The notes beneath the pieces are model-generated. The model was not told where the DNA came from and searched no databases. It worked only from the letters and a program-made list of their open reading frames with translations. From a virus: a stretch of DNA of 64,000 nt. Position numbers and translations under genes: made by a program. Position 1 is the first letter of the stretch. Every line of letters begins with the position of its first letter. Shown piece by piece: positions 7,313-13,600 of this stretch. Where the stretch lies: IMG/VR virus record IMGVR_UViG_3300028007_000001, positions 1 to 64,000 of that record; one strand, given 5' to 3'.

Positions 7313-8104
7313 TTAGGCGCACTCGTAATGGCCCCATCCGCCCGTTGCGATCAACCATGCTCCGACTCGGGCCGACGCTGCTGAGTCATTCCAAGAGAAG
7401 CGTACGTCGTAGCCGAGAGCGGAGAAGCGACCGGCGATGTATCGAGCGTGCTGCTGGCTGATCCCCGCCGCTCGGGTGCTTGCTTGGTTGACGGCGTAGG
7501 GGTTCCCTCCGGACTCGCAGTGGAAGACTTGTCGCAACCTCGCCGGGTCGAGACCGAACTCGACAGCGGCCGAATGCACGTGGTGCTCTCGCTCGGGAGT
7601 CCAGCCTCCGCACCCACCCCAGGATTCGTCTGAGCACTCTCCTGGCTCGACGTAGAGGCTGGGTTCGAAGCGTCCGGAGACAGGAGGCCAGCCTTGGGGA
7701 TCTGGCTCAGGTGGAGGCGTAGAAGCCGCCTCGGGAATTGCGGTTGTCGGCGGCGTAGAAGGCGGCGTCTCGGGCGCCGGGGGAGAATCCGAAACAACCG
7801 TGGTGGTCGTCGTGGCCCTCGGAGGTTCGGGCTTTCGGACTTCCGGCTCGGGGATCGAGCCGATGAAGTAGTTGAGGTTGAGGGGGCACTGCTCGCAGAA
7901 GCGGAACTCTGGCTCTGGTTCCTCGGCGCTGCTGATAGTCAGCCAGGACGGTAGGCCCAGAACCTCGGTCGTATCTCGACCACCGGAATCTTCCGAAACT
8001 GCTGCCACAAGTTGAGGCACCGGAAGTACGATCGTCGCCTGCGCCTGGACGCCGACAGACAGCGCCATAGCCAGGGCGGCGACGGTGATACGATGAACAC
8101 GCAT
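7313..8104 (-). CDS. Secreted transglycosylase-like (lysozyme-fold) protein
   Basis: 263 aa from the ATG at 8104, chosen for AAGGAG seven bases upstream. Residues 1-23 (MRVHRITVAALAMALSVGVQ) form a signal peptide. A Pro/Thr/Glu-rich linker spans about 75-150, typical of wall-spanning proteins. The C-terminal 90 residues (RLRQVFHCESGGNPYAVNQ, then AAGISQQHARYIAGRF) match the lysozyme-like soluble transglycosylase pattern: E of CESGGNP is the catalytic candidate and AGISQ the usual GLMQ-type motif. It would cut peptidoglycan outside the membrane. Unusual in sitting in the early arm under its own promoter rather than with lysis genes. Confidence 0.7.
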   Translation of the reverse strand: MRVHRITVAALAMALSVGVQAQATIVLPVPQLVAAVSEDSGGRDTTEVLGLPSWLTISSAEEPEPEFRFCEQCPLNLNYFIGSIPEPEVRKPEPPRATTTTTVVSDSPPAPETPPSTPPTTAIPEAASTPPPEPDPQGWPPVSGRFEPSLYVEPGECSDESWGGCGGWTPEREHHVHSAAVEFGLDPARLRQVFHCESGGNPYAVNQASTRAAGISQQHARYIAGRFSALGYDVRFSWNDSAASARVGAWLIATGGWGHYECA

Positions 8105-8192
8105 CGCCCGTCTCCTTGGTGAAGGTGTGGGAACACCCAAATTGTAGGGGACGGGCGTTGCTGTGGGTCGGGTTCGTCGCAAAAGGCCGGGA

Positions 8193-8222
8193 AGGGTAGT
8201 CTATCTCGGGGCGACGAGTCAA
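8193..8222 (-). promoter_or_regulatory. Promoter for the secreted transglycosylase-like gene
   Basis: TTGACT (minus strand, 8222-8217) and TACCCT (8198-8193) with an 18-base spacer. The same TACCCT -10 is used by the promoter at 36860. The leader to the ATG at 8104 is about 80 bases. Confidence 0.5.
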
Positions 8223-8265
8223 CAACCCAGATCCGAATTCGGATACTCGGGGTTTCGGAAAAGGA

Positions 8266-8299
8266 AGAGGGGGTCCGCTCTTTCGAACGAACCCCCTCT
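8266..8299 (-). terminator. Hairpin terminator
   Basis: AGAGGGGGT (8266-8274) and ACCCCCTCT (8291-8299) form a 9-bp stem just past the stop of the Lys-rich SAP-like gene, separating it from the promoter at 8193-8222. Confidence 0.65.
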
Positions 8300-8324
8300 C
8301 GGCGGGTGGGAACCCCGGCAGGAC

Positions 8325-8936
8325 TTACTTCTTCGTCTTGGCCTTGCCCTTGGTCTTGCCTGCGCCGTTGACGAACGACTTCGGAACTGCCTGGATGAAC
8401 CCCTGAAGGCCACGGCCCTCTCGGATGATCACGAAGCCGTACTGGTCTCGCAGGGTGCTGGACGCAAGCAGGATCCGCTTGTCGTAGTCACCCAGACCGA
8501 CCGAGTTCCGGTCGTTGGCGTAGGGACGAAGTTCGACCTTTTCCGAAAGTTCCTTCGCAAGATCCTCTCGGGTGCCGCCCTTCATCAAGAGCGGTGCGAT
8601 CGTGTGGAGGTTCGACCCCTCACGGAAGGGGTTGGACTCCTTGATCTCGGCCACCTTCATCTTGACCCGCTTGGTCGCAGGCGTTGCCTTCGAAGCGGCG
8701 GGCGCCTCGGCCTTCTTCGATGCCGACTTCTTCGCAGCAGGCTTGGTGCTCTTCTGCTTCGACTTCGAAGGGGCGGTCTTCTTGGGCTTGCTGCCCTTGG
8801 TCTTCCCGCTGGTCCCGCCTCGCTCGGCACGCTTCACGGCCTTGCGAAGTTCCTCCAGCGACATGTCCTCGTATCCGGAGATCCCGAGGGACTGCGCCCG
8901 CTTCCTCAGTTCCTTGGCCTTGCTGGTCTTCGGCAT
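8325..8936 (-). CDS. Basic nucleoid-protein-like factor (SAP-like start, winged-helix-like end)
   Basis: 203 aa from the ATG at 8936, which has AAGGAGG six bases upstream and a promoter at 8963-8991. N-terminus (MPKTSKAKELRKRAQSLGI, then YEDMSLEELRKAVKRAE) looks like a SAP/HeH helix pair. Residues about 45-95 are a Lys/Ala/Pro/Ser-rich histone-H1-like tail. The C-terminal 95 residues (APLLMKGGTREDLAKELSEK to YGFVIIREGRG) look like a winged helix. The frame is open a further 75 codons upstream to 9161 without a stop, and that extension has an SH3/KOW-like look (SGDQVRYRASTGKIRKGTYL), so a longer form is possible. Confidence 0.65.
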   Translation of the reverse strand: MPKTSKAKELRKRAQSLGISGYEDMSLEELRKAVKRAERGGTSGKTKGSKPKKTAPSKSKQKSTKPAAKKSASKKAEAPAASKATPATKRVKMKVAEIKESNPFREGSNLHTIAPLLMKGGTREDLAKELSEKVELRPYANDRNSVGLGDYDKRILLASSTLRDQYGFVIIREGRGLQGFIQAVPKSFVNGAGKTKGKAKTKK

Positions 8937-8962
8937 CTGAATCCTCCTTGTGCTCTTCTTCG

Positions 8963-8991
8963 ATTGTAGGGTTTCTGATTCCGGATTGCAA
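8963..8991 (-). promoter_or_regulatory. Promoter inside the open-frame extension
   Basis: TTGCAA (8991-8986, minus) and TACAAT (8968-8963) with a 17-base spacer, placing the transcription start about 20 bases before the ATG at 8936. It supports the shorter start of that gene. Confidence 0.5.
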
Positions 8992-9153
8992 GAGATACTT
9001 TCTACTTGCGACTTCGGAACCCAGACCGGGAAGGGATCTCCTTCTAGGTGGACTAAGGCTTGGCCTTGTGCGTTCTTGTCGAGGTACGTGCCTTTGCGAA
9101 TCTTTCCGGTCGAGGCACGATAGCGCACTTGGTCTCCGGAATTGAGAATTCGC

Positions 9154-9456
9154 CTACCCATCGTTGAGTCGGCGCCTTGCTCGCTCCCGCACCGACCCCT
9201 CCTTGACTCGGTTCGGCTCGTCCTCTGCCGTCTCTCGACGGACGAGGTTCTTGTATTTCTTGATGCGCCTCTCCAACTCGGCCTCGTTGAACTCGTCCAC
9301 CAACGCAGCGGTCTTTCGGATTTCTTCTACTGAGTCCGACTTGGCGATGCGCTCATGGCCGAAGGCGAAGCGGATGAACTGGGGAGGGTCGTCAGTGACG
9401 GCCAGGGTGAGGCCCACTTCGGACCACACCCTGACCCCTTTGCGTTCAGGCGCCAT
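9154..9456 (-). CDS. Unknown protein
   Basis: 100 aa from the ATG at 9456 (GGAG at 8-base spacing; a GTG two codons earlier is possible). Beta-rich first half (GVRVWSEVGLTLAVTDD) and strongly charged helical second half rich in Arg and Glu. Overlaps the neighbouring gene by 11 bases. No family recognised. Confidence 0.55.
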   Translation of the reverse strand: MAPERKGVRVWSEVGLTLAVTDDPPQFIRFAFGHERIAKSDSVEEIRKTAALVDEFNEAELERRIKKYKNLVRRETAEDEPNRVKEGSVRERARRRLNDG

Positions 9457-9649
9457 CGACACCGCTCCGAACTGGAACAGGCAGTCGCCGGGGCGGGACG
9501 TGACACCCGGCGTCCACGTCGACCACCGTCATGCCCTCGACCGTGCCGGGCACGGCAGGAGTGCAGGCAGCAGCCAGCGAGTCGTCGTCCACCCACTCGG
9601 GGACACGCATCCGGATTCGAACCTCGACCGTCTTGTAGTCCTCAGCCAT
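9446..9649 (-). CDS. Small unknown protein
   Basis: 67 aa with a good GGAGGAAGG site before the ATG. The first 45 residues (MAEDYKTVEVRIRMRVPEW) have a beta-strand start similar to the 70-aa protein at 11923-12135, suggesting related small factors. Coupled to the helix-turn-helix gene before it by an overlapping ATGGCTGA. Confidence 0.5.
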   Translation of the reverse strand: MAEDYKTVEVRIRMRVPEWVDDDSLAAACTPAVPGTVEGMTVVDVDAGCHVPPRRLPVPVRSGVDGA

Positions 9650-9896
9650 GACCTTCCTCCGTTCGGATCTTCAACACCTGTCGTGCCTGTTCTGGCGTCC
9701 AGAGTTGGTATCCGTTGCTCGCAATCTTTGCGGCTTTGGGAATCTTACCTTGAGAAAGCCACCGCTGCATAGTCCTTTGGGAAACTCCCACGTGGCGGGC
9801 AAGTTCCGAAAGGGTGTAGTGGCCCTTCCTCTCTCTCTCCCAGAGACTTTCGTCTCGGGCGGCTCTCCGTACCTCTGGCGAACTGGGCATACCCAC
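9642..9896 (-). CDS. MerR/excisionase-type helix-turn-helix protein
   Basis: 84 aa. HYTLSELARHVGVSQRTMQR followed by WLSQGKIPKAAKIASNGYQ is the winged-helix signature of MerR/Xis/HTH_17 DNA-binding proteins, with the wing at GYQLWTPEQARQVL. Could be an excisionase-like recombination directionality factor or a small transcription regulator. No integrase is seen in the window, so a regulatory role is more conservative. Confidence 0.75.
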   Translation of the reverse strand: MGMPSSPEVRRAARDESLWERERKGHYTLSELARHVGVSQRTMQRWLSQGKIPKAAKIASNGYQLWTPEQARQVLKIRTEEGHG

Positions 9897-9906
9897 CTAC
9901 GGCTCT

Positions 9907-10125
9907 CTACTCACCAAGATCTTCCAGAGACGACGGAAGACCCTTCATCCGGCGTTCGTTCAGCAACTTGTTCACAAGCCGCATCTGGGTCTTGGTCAGA
10001 GGGAAGTCGTTCTCGTACATGTGCAGCAGTTTCTCAAGTTCCTCGGGGTCTTCCCCCTCGGCCTCAAGTTTCTTGATGGTCTGCCGCAGCCTCTCTTCGT
10101 GCGAGATCGGCTTACGGGGCTTCAC
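9907..10125 (-). CDS. Small coiled-coil protein, unknown
   Basis: 72 aa, GTG start overlapping the stop of the preceding gene. Heptad-like charged helices (RLRQTIKKLEAEGEDPEELE) predominate. No family recognised. Confidence 0.55.
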   Translation of the reverse strand: MKPRKPISHEERLRQTIKKLEAEGEDPEELEKLLHMYENDFPLTKTQMRLVNKLLNERRMKGLPSSLEDLGE

Positions 10126-10798
10126 TGGGGTCTCCGACCCACACGTCGGCCTCGGGGTTCCTGCCCTCGATCACGGCCTTGTGGAGCGGGTACAGGGACT
10201 CTCTGAACTTACGCTTGAGCGCCGCCATCCCTTGGCCCACCCTCTCGATCTCGGCCTTGTTCTCGGGCCTCCCGAGACTGGTCACGACAGCCCGCTCGAC
10301 CAACAGATCCACGTTCTTAGCGTCGATCAATTCTTTGCACGGCTGGCAGCACGCCCAGAGTTTGTCGATGTCTTGTGTGGACGCAACCAGGGTGAGACTA
10401 CGGCGCTCCAAGACCTCTCGGTTGACAGGTTCCGAAACTCCGATCTTCCACTCCGGATCCGGCAGAGCACAGAAGTCACAGACCATGCGAGGATCCGGAT
10501 TGTCTTCCGTTCGGACGGGCTTCACCGGGTGGTCGTCGTCGGATCCGGCGAACGGGTGTACCCACGTGACCGACCCGTCCCGAGAGTCCCGCACTCGGTT
10601 GATCCGGTAGCCGCAAACCTCGCAGTCGAAAAGCGGAGGGGCAGCCTGGTACGAGAACTCAGCCACCATCATCCTTCCCTGCCGGACGATGGGCAGCCCG
10701 AGACCTGCCGTGACTTTCTGAAACTCGTCGTTTGAGCGGGCTACGTGAACTCCGTTGTCGCTCAGGATCTTGCTCAGTTCTTCGGGTGTCATTCCCAT
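10112..10798 (-). CDS. Zinc-ribbon protein, unknown
   Basis: 228 aa. Three Cys pairs are visible: CEVCGYRINR near residue 60, CDFCALPDPEWKI near 108 and ACCQPCKELIDAK near 150, followed by a helix with DLLVERAVVTS. The CDFCxxPDPxW arrangement is one I associate with a recurring actinobacterial and actinophage family of unknown role. A nucleic-acid-binding or protein-binding zinc function is plausible. Confidence 0.6.
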   Translation of the reverse strand: MGMTPEELSKILSDNGVHVARSNDEFQKVTAGLGLPIVRQGRMMVAEFSYQAAPPLFDCEVCGYRINRVRDSRDGSVTWVHPFAGSDDDHPVKPVRTEDNPDPRMVCDFCALPDPEWKIGVSEPVNREVLERRSLTLVASTQDIDKLWACCQPCKELIDAKNVDLLVERAVVTSLGRPENKAEIERVGQGMAALKRKFRESLYPLHKAVIEGRNPEADVWVGDPSEAP

Positions 10799-10808
10799 AG
10801 GTACGTAC

Positions 10809-11735
10809 CTACCTGTTCCATCGGAACACTCGGTCCTTCACGATCAGAGGACGATCTGCCGGACCCTTGACTCCGGGCTTGACCCACGTCACGTGGAATC
10901 CTTCGGGGTGGCACTTGCAGTGCCGCTTACCCCAGTGTCCTCGCTGAATCCATCGGTGGCTCCACGCAACCTCTCGGCCTTCAGAAACGCCTTCGTCATT
11001 GCGAGGGGCGTACTCACGTGCCCGCAAGGAGATCACTCGCACTTCCTGCTGGCGGTAGAGATAGCCCGTCCTGTCGAGACGCTTCCGGGTTGGGCGGTCG
11101 AGACGGCGTGGTTCGTTGTTGGGCAACTTCTGCTGCACGAACCGCCAGAACGCTCGGACGGTCTTGGTCATGCCGCCCACGTTCTCAACCGCAGGAGGCT
11201 CGACTCCGAAAGGCACATGAACGTGGTGCCAGAGAAGAAGTTTCGGAAGATGGCGGCGGTTGTCCTCTGAGATATTCCGAAGACCCTCGTCGTCCTGGTC
11301 GTCTCGCCAGGAGTAGAACGTGATCTGGACGCCGGGCACTTCCTTCAGCCCCGCCATCATGCGAGCGTGAGACCACGCAAACGCTCGGGTGCCGATCTGC
11401 TCTTCACGAAGATCGGTCGTGAAGAAAGACTTGTCGAGCCACACGAACCCTGACGGGGTGGGAAGGTCGATCTCTTGCAGGGCAGAGGTTGGGAAACTTT
11501 CTGCCGCATGAACCATCAAGTCCACCATGTCAGCGTGGACCCAGTAGGTCTCTGCCCGGTCGATGCGGAGAGCCTCGTTCTGAGCGAGGAATTGGGCATC
11601 CCACTCGGGTCCAAAACTGGTATCCCCAGTCTTGTCGAGAGAGCGCAGGTATCCGTTGGCGTAGGAGACGCCTCGGGGCGACATCCAGTACCGGATCAGA
11701 TCAACCTGCTCTTCCAGGACTTGGAGGGAGTTCAT
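10809..11735 (-). CDS. Unknown Trp/Arg-rich protein of actinobacterial mobile-element type
   Basis: 308 aa from the ATG at 11735, which overlaps the upstream stop; the frame stays open to 11966 but that part is a shadow of two other genes. The C-terminal 80 residues (EVAWSHRWIQRGHWGKRHCK, HVTWVKPGVKGPADRPLIV, VFRWNR) resemble a domain I associate with actinobacterial plasmid and phage proteins of unknown activity. The middle has FAWSHARMMAGLKEVPGVQI and LLLWHHVHVPFG. No catalytic motif is certain. Confidence 0.55.
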   Translation of the reverse strand: MNSLQVLEEQVDLIRYWMSPRGVSYANGYLRSLDKTGDTSFGPEWDAQFLAQNEALRIDRAETYWVHADMVDLMVHAAESFPTSALQEIDLPTPSGFVWLDKSFFTTDLREEQIGTRAFAWSHARMMAGLKEVPGVQITFYSWRDDQDDEGLRNISEDNRRHLPKLLLWHHVHVPFGVEPPAVENVGGMTKTVRAFWRFVQQKLPNNEPRRLDRPTRKRLDRTGYLYRQQEVRVISLRAREYAPRNDEGVSEGREVAWSHRWIQRGHWGKRHCKCHPEGFHVTWVKPGVKGPADRPLIVKDRVFRWNR

Positions 11736-11926
11736 TCGGAATTCCTCGACTCGTAACTGCTGAGGTACGACCTGATCTCGGTGAGCGTGTTGAACCACGT
11801 CGCCCACTCGCCGTCCCGCTCGACGTTGTACCCACCCTCGGGATCTACGAGAATCCGAAAGGTAGCGCCGGTGGCGATCGACTGATACACGTACCCGTCG
11901 TCGGACTTTCGGAGAACGATGGTCAT
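11732..11926 (-). CDS. Small unknown protein
   Basis: 64 aa, ATG with AGGAAG. Beta-rich (MTIVLRKSDDGYVYQS, FRILVDPEGGYNVERDG) then an amphipathic helix. Overlaps neighbours by 4 bases at its end and start, indicating tight coupling. Confidence 0.55.
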   Translation of the reverse strand: MTIVLRKSDDGYVYQSIATGATFRILVDPEGGYNVERDGEWATWFNTLTEIRSYLSSYESRNSE

Positions 11927-12135
11927 GCCTGCTTCCTCCGTCGTGATACGGCGCCGCCGTCCACATCGGATTCCACGACTTCGTACGTGGATTCGCCGTC
12001 AGCGCCTAGTCCGTCGAGATCGAAGTCGAGCGACTCCAACTGCTCCTGGATTCTTTCGGAAATCTCGTCGTTGCTGGCGAACTTCCCCTCGACCCGCTCG
12101 ACCTGAAGGGTGATGGTGAACTGGAACTCGGCCAT
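11923..12135 (-). CDS. Small unknown protein
   Basis: 70 aa from the ATG at 12135, overlapping the previous stop as TGATG. MAEFQFTITLQVERVEGKF is beta-rich and resembles the start of the protein at 9446-9649. Acidic centre, basic tail (SRRRKQA). Confidence 0.55.
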   Translation of the reverse strand: MAEFQFTITLQVERVEGKFASNDEISERIQEQLESLDFDLDGLGADGESTYEVVESDVDGGAVSRRRKQA

Positions 12136-12560
12136 CACTCACCGCCCCACCCGATGCGGATGTAGGGAGACGACGTGGTGACGAAGGCACACTGAGCGAC
12201 CACCTTCGGGTCGATGTTGCCTGCGGCAACTTCCGCCGCCAACTTGTCCTTGTCCACGTCTTCCTTGCGGATTCGCTTCCACTGAGCGGCGGTGAGAGCG
12301 TCCTTCAACTGCTCGGGGTCGTAGTTGACGTACTCGTTCTCGACCACGGTGATTCGGATCTCGTCGTCGCCGCCCTGAATGGTCGTGACCTTCCGGGCCT
12401 TCAACTGCTCAACGAGGGTGGCCTGGACTTCCTTCTTCTTGGCCTCCCAGCGGGCAGCCTTCTTTCGGAAGTCTTCGAACTCACGGCCGAGTTCGAAGAG
12501 GACTCGCTCGGGCAGACGCTTGACGCCCTTCTTCTTCTTGGACTTGGACTTCGCAGGCAT
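12135..12560 (-). CDS. Unknown Lys-rich protein, first gene of an operon
   Basis: 141 aa. Basic start (MPAKSKSKKKKGVKRLPER), a long helix (RKKAARWEAKKKEVQATLVE) and a beta part (TIQGGDDEIRITVVENEYV). It resembles phage proteins of unknown role seen near recombination genes, but I cannot name a family. It has the AAGGGGGTAC leader before the ATG and lies directly downstream of the promoter at 12590-12618. Confidence 0.6.
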   Translation of the reverse strand: MPAKSKSKKKKGVKRLPERVLFELGREFEDFRKKAARWEAKKKEVQATLVEQLKARKVTTIQGGDDEIRITVVENEYVNYDPEQLKDALTAAQWKRIRKEDVDKDKLAAEVAAGNIDPKVVAQCAFVTTSSPYIRIGWGGE

Positions 12561-12589
12561 GTGTACCCCCTTGGGAATGTTCTGGTTGA

Positions 12590-12618
12590 ATGGTAGCAGA
12601 AAGTTTCTGCTGTGTCAA
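12590..12618 (-). promoter_or_regulatory. Promoter with CAGAAASTTTCTG operator
   Basis: Minus strand: TTGACA (12618-12613), 17-base spacer, TACCAT (12595-12590). The spacer holds the 15-base odd palindrome GCAGAAAGTTTCTGC (12596-12610). A repressor bound there would block RNA polymerase. Drives the genes from 12560 leftward. Confidence 0.8.
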
Positions 12619-12628
12619 CCTTGGATCT

Positions 12629-12746
12629 CCGGGCCGGTGCGGCGGTCCACACTCGACCCCCACCGAGGTCGTCCCGTCCTCTGGCGGTCCAATGGAGGGC
12701 CAGACGGAGAGGCGTTCCCCCGTCCAGGGCCAGGGCACCGGCCCGG
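12629..12746 (-). ncRNA. Candidate structured RNA closed by a 12-bp stem
   Basis: CCGGGCCGGTGC (12629-12640) is the exact complement of GCACCGGCCCGG (12735-12746), enclosing 94 bases that can form two smaller stems and carry a direct repeat of GGACCGCC (minus strand). No believable gene overlaps it. It lies just downstream (minus sense) of a tRNA-like gene and another long hairpin, so all three may derive from one transcript. Identity unknown. Confidence 0.4.
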
Positions 12747-12770
12747 AGAGAACTTTCGGATTTTGGGCCT

Positions 12771-12821
12771 GGGGGTAAGCCGTCGCCTGCCGCCACGGTG
12801 TGATCAGGACGGCTTACCCCC
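12771..12821 (-). terminator. Long hairpin downstream of the tRNA-like gene
   Basis: 14-bp perfect inverted repeat (GGGGGTAAGCCGTC at 12771-12784 and its complement at 12808-12821) with a 23-base loop; AAAATCC follows on the minus strand. Probable terminator or processing signal for the tRNA-like transcript. Confidence 0.6.
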
Positions 12822-12828
12822 GGCCCAG

Positions 12829-12897
12829 TGGAGGCAGAGGGAATCGAACCCTCGGGTCGTGCGGTTTTAGGTGCCGCTAACCCCACCATGTGCCCCC
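12829..12897 (-). tRNA. tRNA-like gene, apparent anticodon CUA
   Basis: Minus strand, 69 bases. Acceptor GGGGGCA pairs with TGCCTCC (one G-T), discriminator A, no encoded CCA. The T arm is canonical: GAGGG, loop TTCGATT, CCCTC. The anticodon arm is GCGGC, loop ACCTAAA, ACCGC, putting CTA in the anticodon place with C instead of U at position 33 and a C-A closing mismatch. The D region is only 13 bases, too short for a normal D arm. It may be an atypical or degenerate tRNA; if charged it would read UAG codons. Confidence 0.45.
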
Positions 12898-12902
12898 AAG
12901 CG

Positions 12903-13319
12903 TCAGGTCTGCTGACGCTCTCGTACTACCTCCCGAAGACCCTTGAGTACGTCGATCTGCTGAGAGATGGCGTACGCCTGGATCGTGTAGGAGTCGATGT
13001 GCTTACCGGCGTTTCCTTGGTTCTCTCCGAGTGCGCTCAGAACGTTTCCTTCGGGGTTGGTCAGAGCAAACTGGAGCCGCTCACGAATGCTCGTTGCTGT
13101 TCTAACCGCCCCGTTGCACTCTCGGATGGCCTGATTGAGAGCAGAACGCCGCTCGCTCTCAAGCGACTCGATCAGGCGGGTCAGCAGAACGTCCATGTCT
13201 GGCCCCTTGGTGGGGTCGTCCAGAGCATCTCGCTCTCTCAGCAGTCGCTCGACCTTCTGTTGGATCCCGGTCTTTCGGGGTGCCGTCGCCCTTCCGGCCC
13301 TCGGCGTTCTTGTCGGCAT
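12903..13319 (-). CDS. Unknown helical protein
   Basis: 138 aa from the ATG at 13319, overlapping the previous stop. Basic start (MPTRTPRAGRATAPRKTGI) followed by long helices (VERLLRERDALDD, LIESLESERRSALNQAI, AYAISQQIDVLKGLREVVRE) that suggest a coiled-coil or helical bundle. No family recognised. Confidence 0.55.
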   Translation of the reverse strand: MPTRTPRAGRATAPRKTGIQQKVERLLRERDALDDPTKGPDMDVLLTRLIESLESERRSALNQAIRECNGAVRTATSIRERLQFALTNPEGNVLSALGENQGNAGKHIDSYTIQAYAISQQIDVLKGLREVVRERQQT

Positions 13320-13321
13320 GG

Positions 13322-13600
13322 TCAGTCCCCCCACCTGAAGCCCTCACGAAACTTTCGGATTTCCTCTTCGCTGAGGTTGTGATCTCCGGGGCACGACTTG
13401 CTGTGAACAAGCCCCACCGTCAGGTCTTCGAACGGCTCGGTCGAAGCCTCGGCCCAGTCGACAGACCAAACGTGGTCTCCCCACATGAACCGGCGCCTCC
13501 ATGAGATCGTCGGAAGAACCTGCCTCACGAACCCGACGCCCGCCCAGAACCCCAGGGCGAAGACGAATGCGAACGGAGCGATCAACCACAGGTCTGTCAT
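13322..13600 (-). CDS. Small membrane-anchored protein
   Basis: 92 aa; the ATG overlaps the helicase stop (GCATGA). Residues 5-28 (WLIAPFAFVFALGFWAGVGF) are one transmembrane helix, followed by a cytosolic-looking domain with HVWSVDWAEASTEPFEDLTV. No family recognised. A long open frame continuing upstream is a shadow of the helicase. Confidence 0.6.
   Translation of the reverse strand: MTDLWLIAPFAFVFALGFWAGVGFVRQVLPTISWRRRFMWGDHVWSVDWAEASTEPFEDLTVGLVHSKSCPGDHNLSEEEIRKFREGFRWGD

Noticed and set aside
9642-9896. Excisionase as proof of a temperate phage
   Set aside because: Only the helix-turn-helix fold supports it; no integrase or attachment site is visible, so lifestyle is left open.
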